Below, piece after piece: positions 16,864 to 25,002 of a stretch of DNA of 64,000 bases (position 1 is the stretch's first letter; every line of letters begins with the position of its first letter). The position numbers and the translations under genes were made by a program. The stretch is from positions 46,806 through 110,805 of the forward strand of contig JAKUTK010000009.1 in assembly GCA_022448005.1 (NCBI GenBank), written 5' to 3'. The stretch is from Pseudomonas sp. (GTDB lineage: Bacteria; Pseudomonadota; Gammaproteobacteria; Pseudomonadales; Pseudomonadaceae). The notes below the pieces were generated by a model. It made no database searches, was not told the DNA's origin, and was given only the letters and a program-made list of their open reading frames with translations.

Positions 16864-18699
16864 TTACTTCGATTGGAAATTGAGAATTGGCAGACGACCT
16901 TTTCGCACGTCACCGCCCGCGAAAATGGCCAGGTATTCGAGGTCAGGCAGATTGCCTAGCAGTGCCGAAGGGAATAGCTCGCCCTCTTCCTCCATCAGTC
17001 GCTCACCCTGGTTGCCCCCGGTGATGACACCGCCCTCACCGGCGCTGTTGCCCTGGGTGCGCATGACGTACTTGTAGCGGGTCATGGGCAGTTTCTTGGC
17101 GATGAATTCTTGGGTGTCGGTGTCCAGCACCCGCAGGGAAATGATGTTGTTCGCGTTCGCCAGCACCTGCATGGCTTTCGATTCATCACCCATGCGCGCC
17201 TTGAAATCCGCAATCGTCTGGGTTGCGATGAACAGGTTGATGCCGGCGCCGCGACCCTTATTGAGCAGCTGGATCAGCTGGTCATTGATCACCTCGGCCG
17301 CTTCATCCACGAAGATGTTCACCGGCACCGGAAGCCTGTGGTTGTAGATCTCTCCCGCAGTAGATGCGAGGTCTGCCAAAGCCAGCGAACCAAGAGCAGA
17401 GCCCACCATGGGGTCCGACAATGAGTCGAGCCCCATGTAGAGCACCTGCTTACCGTTGATCACGGTATTCATGTCGCTGAAGTCTTGGTACGCATCCGTT
17501 CCATCGACAGTATGCGCAGGCGAAAGAAGATCGCTCATCCTGCCGGCCGTGAGCATGACCAGGATCGGCAGCAAACCGGCGATCATCTTGCTGAAGTGAG
17601 CGCGCTCGTGTTCGAGCATCGTCAGCAGCCCTTCAAGGTCGGAGTTCGGCGCATCGTGTATCAGGTCCGCGTAGTACAGCTTGCGCAGGGCCTTGGCTTT
17701 GTCCTCAGGATTTTTCACCTTGGCCGTTGCGCAGGCCTGTTCAACCGCTGCGTCAAACACTTTTTCCCCTCGCACCATCCTTCCGTAGGCTGTGAGCACT
17801 CGAATGGTCAGGCCTGGGATGTCGCCTTCTAGCGTCCGGCGCAAACTAAGCAGGCTCGGGAGTTCTCCGATAATTAGCATTGCTTGGATCACGTTGTTGA
17901 GCGCCATCATCGCGAATGCCTGGAACGGATCGCCAGACTCCGACGCCATAAGCACGGCGACTCGCGATGCAAGCTCTGTCGCCCTGCCATAGTTGCGCGT
18001 CAGCGAAAGACGGATCGACTCGTCCGGGAATGCTGGATGAAAGTAGCGAAAGCGATTCGGCTTGTTCATCAGCGCACAGGTGCGCCGGCATGTCTCGGCC
18101 AGCCCTTTGTCACCCTTCGGGTCGATGATGATGACGGCCTCACCACGCAAGATGCATTGGGTAATGGCTAAGTCAAACAGGCGGGTCTTCCCGGCGCCAG
18201 TCGTGCCGGTAACCAGGGTATGGATGTCTCGCATCCCCGCTGGGCGCAAGCATTCCTCTTCTTCAACCATGCCGAGGCCATGAATCCAACGGCTACCTTT
18301 TACGTTCGGGTCGCGCAGACCTTTCTTTCCAAGGACCGCAGACATGTCCCTCGATTGCAGTTCAAATGCGTGTTGGCCGTGTTGCTGCCGCCACTGAAAG
18401 GCCTGACCGTAGTAAAAACTGTCGGGGTGCTTCTCGACGATCTTTGCAATGTCCCCAATGCTGGTAAACGACAATGGAGAACCGAGAAGGGACTTTTTCG
18501 CTCGATAGACACGAACTGCCCTCGGCAGTGCAGATAGGGCGAACCCAGCCTGAACACCCATCGTGATCAGGTACGGCATCATCGGCATGCCAGTTAGTAC
18601 CTGGACCCCTGTGCTGGCTAGCATTGAAGCTCCCCAGGCTCCGACTTCCCTGGCTTCGTAATTTGTGCGCCAGAGGTTTGTATAATTCCAGTCACCCAT
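16864..18699 (-). CDS. traD: TraD, type IV coupling protein
   Basis: The 611-residue ATPase brings the relaxase-DNA complex to the transfer channel. It has two N-terminal membrane helices (within residues 20-65), a Walker A motif T-G-T-T-G-A-G-K-T-R near 165 and a Walker B motif I-F-V-D-E-A near 465. The length agrees with SXT TraD (about 600). The ATG overlaps the traI stop by one base, so the two are coupled, as is usual when relaxase and coupling protein act together. The C-terminal tail is short and lacks the long acidic extension of F TraD. Confidence 0.94.
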   Translation of the reverse strand: MGDWNYTNLWRTNYEAREVGAWGASMLASTGVQVLTGMPMMPYLITMGVQAGFALSALPRAVRVYRAKKSLLGSPLSFTSIGDIAKIVEKHPDSFYYGQAFQWRQQHGQHAFELQSRDMSAVLGKKGLRDPNVKGSRWIHGLGMVEEEECLRPAGMRDIHTLVTGTTGAGKTRLFDLAITQCILRGEAVIIIDPKGDKGLAETCRRTCALMNKPNRFRYFHPAFPDESIRLSLTRNYGRATELASRVAVLMASESGDPFQAFAMMALNNVIQAMLIIGELPSLLSLRRTLEGDIPGLTIRVLTAYGRMVRGEKVFDAAVEQACATAKVKNPEDKAKALRKLYYADLIHDAPNSDLEGLLTMLEHERAHFSKMIAGLLPILVMLTAGRMSDLLSPAHTVDGTDAYQDFSDMNTVINGKQVLYMGLDSLSDPMVGSALGSLALADLASTAGEIYNHRLPVPVNIFVDEAAEVINDQLIQLLNKGRGAGINLFIATQTIADFKARMGDESKAMQVLANANNIISLRVLDTDTQEFIAKKLPMTRYKYVMRTQGNSAGEGGVITGGNQGERLMEEEGELFPSALLGNLPDLEYLAIFAGGDVRKGRLPILNFQSK

Positions 18700-21098
18700 C
18701 AGCGGTTCACCTTGCTATCCAGCTGGAAGTAATATTTTTTCTCGCGGCCCACTTTTACGGCTTCGAGACAATAGAAAAGCGCGGCTTCAGAAGTCTCAAG
18801 ATCCACTCCTGCCGCCTCTGCAACCTTTTCTCGGGTCCAAAACGATACGGAGTAAATATCCGCACCTTTGCCAGGCTCCGGCGCAGCGGCTTCTTTGAAG
18901 GACTGTGCAACCCGAAAGGCTTTACTGCGGTACTCGGCCGGTAGCGTTTCGATACAGCAGGGGTGCCACTTGGCGTCGCTTAGTCGGCAGTAGAGCAGGG
19001 AGATTTCTATGCTTGCGAGGAAGCCTTCAACTCCTCTTAGAGTTCGTGTTATCTGCTCCTCAGCGCTCGTGAAGTCGCGCCACAACCACTCTGCACGGTC
19101 GATGGCCGGCAGATCGCCCAGCGTGATTTCCCCAACCAGGGGAATGAATATCCGATTGCGAACTTCTTTGATCGCCGTGTCGCCGGCGAACACGCGCAGA
19201 AGGCGGCTGCCAAGTTCTGGGTTGCGTTGCAATAAAGCCCGATCCTGATCTGTCAGCAGGCTCTTAAATTTTGGCGGAATATCGAGTGCATCGGTGCTTT
19301 GCTCTGGGGTTGCGGTTTCAACCGAAGCCTTGGGCTTGCCTACGTTGCCCCTATCTACTCTGGTGGGCTTCTTGGTGATCATGTCGTTGAAGGTGAGTTT
19401 TACCTTTTGAACCGGCTCTTCCGGTTCCACCGAGTGAAGGTCTTGCTCATCCGTGGGCTCGTCATCATTGACTGAACATAGAAGCGGCGCCGGATCGGGT
19501 GTTGTGCCGTTGATTTCGTGCAACATGGCGGCAAGAGTGTTGTCATCGAGCGCATTGTCCTGCTGCTGCTCGGGCGCTTGATCAGCAACATCGTCTACCG
19601 GCTGCTGTGCGCCCTGCTTGAGGAGGCGCGCTCGCTCTTCCAGGTTGGGCGGCAGAGATACGCCGGTACGCTCCGGGACTGGCTTTTTGGGGCGATTTTT
19701 TCCCTTGGGGCTCTCAGTCGCTGCGGCGGCCGGCAGTGGTGTCGCACCAAAAAGGTCTTCCTGCGTTCCTTTCTTCTCCTGTTCCTTTCGCGCGATTGCG
19801 TCTTCCTTGGTCAGGTATTCCTTGGCGTTATCATCCCGGCCGATGGTCACAGAAACCGGGGCGATGTTTCCGTCCAGGAACGGGAACACGTTGTCGGGGT
19901 TCTTGAATTTGACGCAGCGGATGGACGGCGCCTTTCCGTTCTTGAGCAGTGGGTGTGGCGCCACGAACCAGATGGGCGAACCGTCTGCATTTTTCTCAAA
20001 CAGCTCGTACTCGGACATAGCAGCCAGTAGGGTGTTTTCCGCTCGCGGGAAGCCTCCTACCTTGTCCTTGACTACCTGATGGATGATGTCCTCGGAGCCG
20101 GTGCTCCAAGCGAGGAATAGTCCTTTGGTGCTCAGCCAGAGCCGCGAGCCGGGTTCGTTGAGCGTCCAGCTTCCTTCTTCGACCAACTGTCGCATCGCAT
20201 CTACGCACAGACGCTGCACCGGCACGCCGGTGTTGGTATTGGCGCCGGCCACTGCACCGCGCTCGCGGTCTGCTTTTACTGAGCGCGAGTCCGCAACCCT
20301 CACCGCTTCGGTCAAGGGTCCAGGCTGGCCTGCCACAGCGTCCAATAGTGCCTGCCAAATATCTGCCCCGCCTTCGAGCAGCCACTTTCGCAGCTCAACG
20401 CTGGTGTAGATTCCGATTAGAGTGTTGGTGTGCGTGATGTGCTTGTTCTGACGCCCGCGCTCCCAGTTGATGAAGTAGCGAGTCAGGTTATTCGCCACCG
20501 CCCACTCATGAATGGTTTCGGTGCCCATTACCCATTTCTTCGTGCCGTCGAACGACATGACGATAACGTCCGTCAGAGGCTTACCCGCGTCATGGAACAG
20601 TGCCGCCACGATGCCAGCCACATACCAGCGGCGAAGACGTTTGCTTGCTTCACCTGGCGTCAATTCGTGGTCGAACTTGGTCAGAACCATCCAGTCCAGC
20701 ATAAAAGCCGCGCACTCCAGGCCGTGGCGCAGCAGCCCGCCTGGTGTGTTGTGGTGGTGATTCTCCGAGGCAGGGAGCAGGTGAACCAACTCGGCATACG
20801 CCACGAACATGGGCTTCAGGTACGCCTCGTAGTCATCAGGCGCCAATCCAGCCTGAGCTTCAATCTTGTTTACAAGGCGCGACTGGAACTCATACATGCA
20901 GAACTCTCCCGAGATCAGGCCGTAATAGCCTTCCTGGTAGGGAGGGTTTCTGAGGATCGACGGATCGCTCAGCACGCGTCGGATATCGTCCGGGATGTTC
21001 TTATATGCGGGGTGCTCGAAACGCGGGTCGGGCGGCGGGTTGATGAGCCGACTGGGACGGCGTTTGCCCGCAAAGAGCTGCTTGAATAACTTGAACAT
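18699..21098 (-). CDS. traI: TraI, MOBH-family (HD-type) conjugative relaxase
   Basis: This 799-residue protein nicks oriT and pilots the transferred strand. The MOBH signature H-H-H-N-T-P-G-G-L-L-R-H-G-L-E is at residues 113-127 and the metal-binding L-F-H-D-A-G-K-P is near 168, as in the TraI_2 domain of SXT and R27. The middle (about 430-620) is low-complexity, rich in Q, P, E and D, and the C-terminal 150 residues form a winged-helix-like TraI_2_C region. There is no helicase domain, as expected for MOBH. It opens the transfer operon, with a terminator and boundary motif upstream. An oriT was not located. Confidence 0.94.
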   Translation of the reverse strand: MFKLFKQLFAGKRRPSRLINPPPDPRFEHPAYKNIPDDIRRVLSDPSILRNPPYQEGYYGLISGEFCMYEFQSRLVNKIEAQAGLAPDDYEAYLKPMFVAYAELVHLLPASENHHHNTPGGLLRHGLECAAFMLDWMVLTKFDHELTPGEASKRLRRWYVAGIVAALFHDAGKPLTDVIVMSFDGTKKWVMGTETIHEWAVANNLTRYFINWERGRQNKHITHTNTLIGIYTSVELRKWLLEGGADIWQALLDAVAGQPGPLTEAVRVADSRSVKADRERGAVAGANTNTGVPVQRLCVDAMRQLVEEGSWTLNEPGSRLWLSTKGLFLAWSTGSEDIIHQVVKDKVGGFPRAENTLLAAMSEYELFEKNADGSPIWFVAPHPLLKNGKAPSIRCVKFKNPDNVFPFLDGNIAPVSVTIGRDDNAKEYLTKEDAIARKEQEKKGTQEDLFGATPLPAAAATESPKGKNRPKKPVPERTGVSLPPNLEERARLLKQGAQQPVDDVADQAPEQQQDNALDDNTLAAMLHEINGTTPDPAPLLCSVNDDEPTDEQDLHSVEPEEPVQKVKLTFNDMITKKPTRVDRGNVGKPKASVETATPEQSTDALDIPPKFKSLLTDQDRALLQRNPELGSRLLRVFAGDTAIKEVRNRIFIPLVGEITLGDLPAIDRAEWLWRDFTSAEEQITRTLRGVEGFLASIEISLLYCRLSDAKWHPCCIETLPAEYRSKAFRVAQSFKEAAAPEPGKGADIYSVSFWTREKVAEAAGVDLETSEAALFYCLEAVKVGREKKYYFQLDSKVNR

Positions 21099-21159
21099 GA
21101 ACAGGAATGCTCCGACTTTTCACCCGAGCATCATGTCTGTTTGCGAATGCGATTTGCGG

Positions 21160-21182
21160 CCTAAACCTACAAGATTCTGGTC
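21160..21182 (-). promoter_or_regulatory. Dispersed boundary motif upstream of traI
   Basis: The minus strand reads CCAGAATCTTGTAGGTTTAG, the best match to the consensus. It lies 62 bases before the traI start and directly after a terminator, so it probably marks the promoter or operator of the traI-traD operon. Confidence 0.6.
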
Positions 21183-21183
21183 A

Positions 21184-21212
21184 TAAAAAAACCCGGCACG
21201 AGGCCGGGCTGG
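21184..21212 (-). terminator. Intrinsic terminator after the exonuclease gene
   Basis: CCCGGC and GCCGGG arms, then seven T residues on the minus strand, directly after the stop at 21214. It separates the recombination gene block from traI. Confidence 0.88.
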
Positions 21213-21213
21213 G

Positions 21214-22248
21214 TTAGAAGGTGAACACGCCTGCGGAAAGCAGTGCTTGCGTGTCTACGGGGCCTTTCGCCATGCGCGGTTGCGGCATGACTTCTGGCTT
21301 ATAGGTGGTTTCGTCGAACTCGGCATCAACCGAGATTCGCGTTGCAGTGCGCGAGTCAGCACGGTGGTACTCGACAACATCCGCTGGGATTGCGGCACAG
21401 ACACTCTCTGCGACGGCCTTCCAGTTGACCCTGCCTTGAACCTCATACTGAATAACACGAACGCCATACGCATCTGCGCGCTTGAAATCGCCCATCAACG
21501 CGAGAATCTGGTCATCAATGACCGTTATCTCGTTTTGAAGCTCTTCCAGCGCCTTTTTTGCAGCCAAAGCTGCGTTCTCTTTGTCTCGCCTGACCGCTGC
21601 GAGGGTTGACCAACGGTCGTGGTCGATCTTTGCGTGAGGCATCAGGTCGCGTTTCGGGTCCGCCTCGGGAGGCGTAAGCGACTCGACCATATCCCAGAAG
21701 CGCCTTTCCGCAGCAATGATCTGCTGCGCAACAGCTTCATTGAGATCAACCACCAGGCAGATAGGCTCATGCTTGGGCGACCAGCACCACAGGTAGCCCC
21801 GTGAAGCCCCGCTAACGATCATTTGGTGCAACAGCTGCCAGCGGTAGAGCCTGTACGCCTTGCTCTTCTCTCGAAGCGCCAGAACCTCCAGATGATTGTC
21901 ATCGGAGAGGTTCTTGATCTCCACCGGCTCATTACCTGCCAGAAGCCCGTCGAACGAAGCCCGCATGAACGGGTAATCGCTAGACTCTGCGCAGATCGGG
22001 AGCCCCAGCTGACCGTACCGCTCTTCAAACGCCTGAAGCGCAACCGGCTCAAACTTGACGCCCCGCCTTACCTGAGGAATGCAGGCAAGATCGGGGGGTG
22101 TATCAAGTCCAACCAGCTCACGCCACAACTGAAGCTTCGTCTTGTCAGGATTCTGATCCATGATGACCGCGCAACTGGTTGCGCTGACACCACCCTTTCT
22201 CCACGCGTGCCACTCGGCAGAGCGCTGTTGGACGTCGATTACTTTCAT
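21214..22248 (-). CDS. YqaJ/lambda-type exonuclease of a phage-like recombination pair
   Basis: The 344-residue protein has an N-terminal YqaJ nuclease domain. Visible motifs are the early R-S-A-E-W-H-A-W-R-K-G-G-V-S-A box, F-D-G near residue 96 and E-I-K near 110, which supply the metal-binding acids. Such enzymes resect one strand of double-stranded DNA for a single-strand annealing partner. The partner here is the RecT-like gene at 25003-26088, with SSB further up; SXT carries the same ssb-bet-exo set. The C-terminal half includes a helical coiled region and a small beta domain of unknown role. It follows the 196-residue gene after 5 bases with an AGGAG site. Confidence 0.87.
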   Translation of the reverse strand: MKVIDVQQRSAEWHAWRKGGVSATSCAVIMDQNPDKTKLQLWRELVGLDTPPDLACIPQVRRGVKFEPVALQAFEERYGQLGLPICAESSDYPFMRASFDGLLAGNEPVEIKNLSDDNHLEVLALREKSKAYRLYRWQLLHQMIVSGASRGYLWCWSPKHEPICLVVDLNEAVAQQIIAAERRFWDMVESLTPPEADPKRDLMPHAKIDHDRWSTLAAVRRDKENAALAAKKALEELQNEITVIDDQILALMGDFKRADAYGVRVIQYEVQGRVNWKAVAESVCAAIPADVVEYHRADSRTATRISVDAEFDETTYKPEVMPQPRMAKGPVDTQALLSAGVFTF

Positions 22249-22253
22249 CCTGA

Positions 22254-22844
22254 TTACTCCTGATGAAAGCCAAGCCGTACTCTTTCCTCAGCGCTGATCC
22301 TGATTCCGCCTTCACGGATCTGGGAACAAAGCTTGAGGTCGTTGTAGAGCTTTATTTTTGTCAGCCCCGTCACCGTGAAAAAGCCCTTTGAGAAGCTGCT
22401 TTCAAGATCGAGGAGATCGACATAGCCAAACCCATCCAAGAGGGTCTTGCGAAGCAAGTCACCCTTGGTGAGCACGTCTGCGATGCGTTGATCCAGAGGC
22501 CCTGAGGTATTGAACTCGTACTCAGCACCCATTTCTTCGCCAAGCAGCCCAAGAGCATCACAAAACGCTTGATACCGAGCCTGGACCAGCATCTCGGTAC
22601 GATTTTTGAAGGCTTCATACTTCTTCGTGAAGTCAGACCCCTGCTCATCGAGTGATGCTTTCTGCGCTGCAGCAATAGCCGGCAACGCATAGGCGTGTGG
22701 TGTGTTACTGAGGTCCAGATACAGGCTGAGATCCACATGCGGCACTTTATTGCGGATCTCAATCCCTTGCTCTGAGCCGTAGTGGGCTTCCAGTTCGCTA
22801 TTGGCGGCATGGTAGGCCTTGCAGCCAGCTTCGAAGGTTTTCAT
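22254..22844 (-). CDS. Unknown 196-residue protein in the recombination block
   Basis: A soluble, mostly helical protein with no motif I recognise; the centre has a strongly charged helix (K-K-Y-E-A-F-K-N-R-T-E). It is coupled to the exonuclease gene (5-base gap) and preceded by one of the structured leaders. The position suggests an accessory to recombination or early plasmid functions, but that is only context. The start at 22844 has an AAGGAG site 6 bases upstream, which is itself part of the leader pairing. Confidence 0.7.
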   Translation of the reverse strand: MKTFEAGCKAYHAANSELEAHYGSEQGIEIRNKVPHVDLSLYLDLSNTPHAYALPAIAAAQKASLDEQGSDFTKKYEAFKNRTEMLVQARYQAFCDALGLLGEEMGAEYEFNTSGPLDQRIADVLTKGDLLRKTLLDGFGYVDLLDLESSFSKGFFTVTGLTKIKLYNDLKLCSQIREGGIRISAEERVRLGFHQE

Positions 22845-22945
22845 CTCATTCTCCTTTCTAGGTACTTCACCACCTGGGTTGAAAATCCCAAGGGCAAATC
22901 CCGGAAAGGCAAACCCCCAAAGGGGGGTTGCCCCCCTGGGGGTTT
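22845..22945 (-). promoter_or_regulatory. Structured leader L1 (hairpin plus SD-complementary segment)
   Basis: On the minus strand a GC-rich hairpin (22911-22945, AAACCCCC arms) is followed by CCUUUC, complementary to GAAAGG of the ribosome site at 22853-22858. This is the longest loop of the family; it also contains a second small hairpin. Confidence 0.6.
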
Positions 22946-22963
22946 GGTTCGTCAGCCAGTACG

Positions 22964-23224
22964 TCAGCCGGCGATGCCCTGGCGCAGTAAGCGCAGAGCG
23001 TTGGTTTTGCTAGCACCGAACATTTCGACTCTCGTCTCCATGTGCGGAGCTGCTTGCACCACCTCAAAGAGGCGGCAGGTTTGCTCATTCACAGGCCGGT
23101 TTTCATCGCCGTACCAGCTCAGGAGCTGGTTGAACAGCCGTTGACCGCAAATTTGCGGGGTGGGGCCAAACACGGCGATATTTCGGCCAGAAGGAACCAG
23201 CTTGAGGATCGCCATGTAGCTCAT
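22964..23224 (-). CDS. Unknown 86-residue protein
   Basis: A small soluble protein with a central W-Y-G-D-E-N-R segment and no recognised domain. Its ATG overlaps the TGA of the preceding 167-residue gene by four bases, so translation is coupled and it is very likely a real gene. The leader L1 hairpin begins only 19 bases after its stop. The function is not predictable. Confidence 0.65.
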   Translation of the reverse strand: MSYMAILKLVPSGRNIAVFGPTPQICGQRLFNQLLSWYGDENRPVNEQTCRLFEVVQAAPHMETRVEMFGASKTNALRLLRQGIAG

Positions 23225-23724
23225 GCGGCGCTCCTGTATCGCTGGTCAATTTCGGCATAACGGTCGTTCGCTTCCTGCCAGCTCATCCGGCCTGCATTGC
23301 AGGCCTGAATCACTGCGCAAACTTCCATCCCGCGCTGCCATTCAGTTGTGCAAGACAATCGCTCCAGCGCTCCCATGTCAGGGATCATGAAGCCATCATC
23401 GAGCATGTCGCCAATGCACAGCTCGGCGGTGTCCTGGGTGCAATGACCCGTGAAACCATCCTTGCCGAACATCGTCCAGCGGTACCGTCCGGGCTCGGAA
23501 GAATCTTCGGAAAGAATCCCCCACGAGTCAGTCCGGCAGTGCTTGAGCGTCAACCCAAGCCCGTGCACCGCGTACAGTCCCAGTAGGGATTCCAGGGAAA
23601 GAATCTTCCTCTGGATCTCTCCGGCCATTTCAGTGACCAGGCTGCGCTGAGCCAGATCACCAGCTTCAAGCTCCTGCCAGATGGCAAGAGACTCTTTAAG
23701 CGATTCAACCGTTGAAGGACGCAT
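23221..23724 (-). CDS. Unknown 167-residue protein
   Basis: I start this at the ATG at 23724, which has GGAGG 6 bases upstream. A longer frame running back to 23919 would overlap another small gene and lacks a site. The protein is helical at the N-terminus with several cysteines further on (L-S-C-T-T-E-W, V-C-A-V-I-Q-A-C) and no recognised domain. It overlaps the end of the 59-residue gene in another frame and the start of the 86-residue gene, forming a tight three-gene unit. Confidence 0.65.
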   Translation of the reverse strand: MRPSTVESLKESLAIWQELEAGDLAQRSLVTEMAGEIQRKILSLESLLGLYAVHGLGLTLKHCRTDSWGILSEDSSEPGRYRWTMFGKDGFTGHCTQDTAELCIGDMLDDGFMIPDMGALERLSCTTEWQRGMEVCAVIQACNAGRMSWQEANDRYAEIDQRYRSAA

Positions 23725-23884
23725 GGCGACCTCCATTTGCAGCACCCATTGCAAACCCAGGAAAGCCCCCATTGAGAGTCTTCTGGGCCTTTTCAACTGC
23801 TTCATTGAAGCTGTTGGCTTGGCACTGAAAGCGGGTGTAACGCTTGGTACGCATATCGCACATAGCGAGTATGTAAGTACGCAT
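23705..23884 (-). CDS. Small 59-residue protein
   Basis: Starts M-R-T-Y-I-L-A-M-C-D-M-R-T-K-R-Y and ends A-S-F-N-G. It is basic, with a helical middle (N-S-F-N-E-A-V-E-K-A-Q-K) that resembles short phage proteins with an N-terminal beta strand pair. A good AAGGAG site lies upstream, inside a structured leader, and the stop overlaps the start of the next gene in a different frame. That overlap plus the leader supports a real gene. Confidence 0.65.
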   Translation of the reverse strand: MRTYILAMCDMRTKRYTRFQCQANSFNEAVEKAQKTLNGGFPGFAMGAANGGRHASFNG

Positions 23885-23946
23885 TTTAATTTCTCCTTTT
23901 CATCCCTGAAACGGAGCAATCCCCTGTAGGGAAAGTCCCTACAGGG
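23885..23946 (-). promoter_or_regulatory. Structured leader L2
   Basis: Hairpin CCCUGUAGGGA / UCCCUACAGGG (23921-23946) followed by CUCCGUUUC. This can pair with GAAAAGGAG containing the ribosome site: 8 pairs around one mismatch. Confidence 0.62.
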
Positions 23947-23994
23947 TTAGATTTATCTGATCAACTTATACGCAGTCAGATGGGTTATTTAAAC

Positions 23995-24624
23995 TCAGGA
24001 ATAGACACGCTGATAATTGCCAGCCTGTATCATTGCCTGATGCTGATTACTTAGATGATCCAGAACGCCATTTGTCATTGGATCGCTACCAAAGAATCCC
24101 CAGCAGCTATCAACAACTTCGTCATCCTCGATCACTTGATACCCCCAAACATTACCCGTCAGGTATTGATCGTATGATTCGACCTCTCCGTCCAGATATG
24201 TTTCCAGCTTCTCAATGCGCGGCTTCGTGAGATGTTTCCAACCAAGCTCGGAGCGGGCTTTATCTTTAGACACAAAGATAAAGCCAACCTTGCCACTGTC
24301 CCATCGACAGCTAAAAGGGGAGGTTTTCATTGTGATGCCAGAGTGATCATAAAGATAAAGTGGAAGCATAATTGCTTGCCCCGTCATCTCCAGCGCACGC
24401 TCAACATCTGGGATGTGATTGGCATTGAAATCGATCTGCCCCAGCTGCTTATCAGACAGGTGCTTGTAGATCACTTCCAATGCTTTCGCAGCCCCATTCT
24501 CATCACCCAAACGATAGCGCCGATGAGCGCATACCATCGATCCTAGGTTGTCCCATTCACGCGGACTTTCTGCGTCATGGTCATGGACGAGTTTGATGAT
24601 GCAGCTTGAGTTAGCAGTTGCCAT
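23995..24624 (-). CDS. Conserved phage/plasmid protein of unknown function
   Basis: The 209-residue protein carries the pattern D-H-D-A-E-S-P-R-E-W-D-N-L-G, then L-Y-L-Y-D-H-S-G-I-T-M, S-C-R-W-D-S-G-K-V-G-F-I-F-V-S-K and a D-Q-Y-L-T-G-N-V-W-G-Y end. I recall this as a widespread family of uncharacterised proteins in phages and large plasmids. No catalytic role is known to me. Unusually, its start codon and first codons can pair with the leader (see L3). The base composition resembles its neighbours. Confidence 0.75.
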   Translation of the reverse strand: MATANSSCIIKLVHDHDAESPREWDNLGSMVCAHRRYRLGDENGAAKALEVIYKHLSDKQLGQIDFNANHIPDVERALEMTGQAIMLPLYLYDHSGITMKTSPFSCRWDSGKVGFIFVSKDKARSELGWKHLTKPRIEKLETYLDGEVESYDQYLTGNVWGYQVIEDDEVVDSCWGFFGSDPMTNGVLDHLSNQHQAMIQAGNYQRVYS

Positions 24625-24689
24625 TTCGTTTTCCTTTTCAGTACGACGAAGGCAACTAACCCCTGAGGGGCAGGTGCCCCGTCAGGGTT
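24610..24689 (-). promoter_or_regulatory. Structured leader L3, pairing into the coding start
   Basis: Hairpin CCCUGACGGGG / CCCCUCAGGG (24660-24688), then GUUAGUUGCC (24651-24660), which pairs with GGCAACUGCUAAC covering codons 2-5 just after the AUG. A second option, CCUUCGU with AGG...ACGAA, covers the ribosome site. Confidence 0.6.
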
Positions 24690-24708
24690 TATTGTGAGTT
24701 CGCTGTTC

Positions 24709-24753
24709 TTAGTTAAAGAACAGCATGATCAGGTTGATAATAATCTCAGCCAT
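24709..24753 (-). CDS. 14-residue hydrophobic micro-ORF
   Basis: Encodes M-A-E-I-I-I-N-L-I-M-L-F-F-N, a tiny membrane-like peptide. A GAGGAAACTGAG stretch precedes the ATG, and a leader-type hairpin (24782-24815) lies upstream, as for the larger genes around it. It could be a real small membrane peptide or a leader peptide for the gene at 23995-24624, whose leader starts 20 bases later. Confidence 0.45.
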   Translation of the reverse strand: MAEIIINLIMLFFN

Positions 24754-24815
24754 CTCAGTTTCCTCATTTATTGCCAGCAGCAGCCCTGTGCAAAGGGATG
24801 CCCTGCACAGGGTTG
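24754..24815 (-). promoter_or_regulatory. Structured leader L4, hairpin only
   Basis: CCCUGUGCA / UGCACAGGG hairpin (24785-24813) inside the 3' end of the gene at 24764-25000, upstream of the micro-ORF. A clear complementary segment for the ribosome site was not found, so this is a weaker member. Confidence 0.45.
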
Positions 24816-25000
24816 GTTGGAGACTCCGGGTTATCCCAAATCGCAAGACACTCGGAGCAGATTTTGTTTCTGTAGCCAGTCTTTTCCAGAAGCTGGACAT
24901 TGGGGTGAAAAACCTCTTCTCCCTTTCTGAACACTTCTGATCGTGTCTGGCTGCAGAAGGTATTGCCTTCTAACAGGGATCTAATCGACAGATGAACCAT
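24764..25000 (-). CDS. Unknown 78-residue protein with two cysteine pairs
   Basis: Begins at the ATG at 25000, three bases past the RecT stop; a GTG at 25006 overlapping that stop is an alternative. Cysteines occur as F-C-S-Q-T-R near residue 16 and I-C-S-E-C-L near 48, so a small zinc-binding fold is possible. The C-terminal codons coincide with the hairpin of leader L4. It is probably co-translated with RecT. No family was recognised. Confidence 0.6.
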   Translation of the reverse strand: MVHLSIRSLLEGNTFCSQTRSEVFRKGEEVFHPNVQLLEKTGYRNKICSECLAIWDNPESPTNPVQGIPLHRAAAGNK

Positions 25001-25002
25001 CG

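Noticed and set aside
19400..19591. Short frames inside traI's low-complexity middle
   Set aside because: They are shadows of a Q/P/E-rich coding region.
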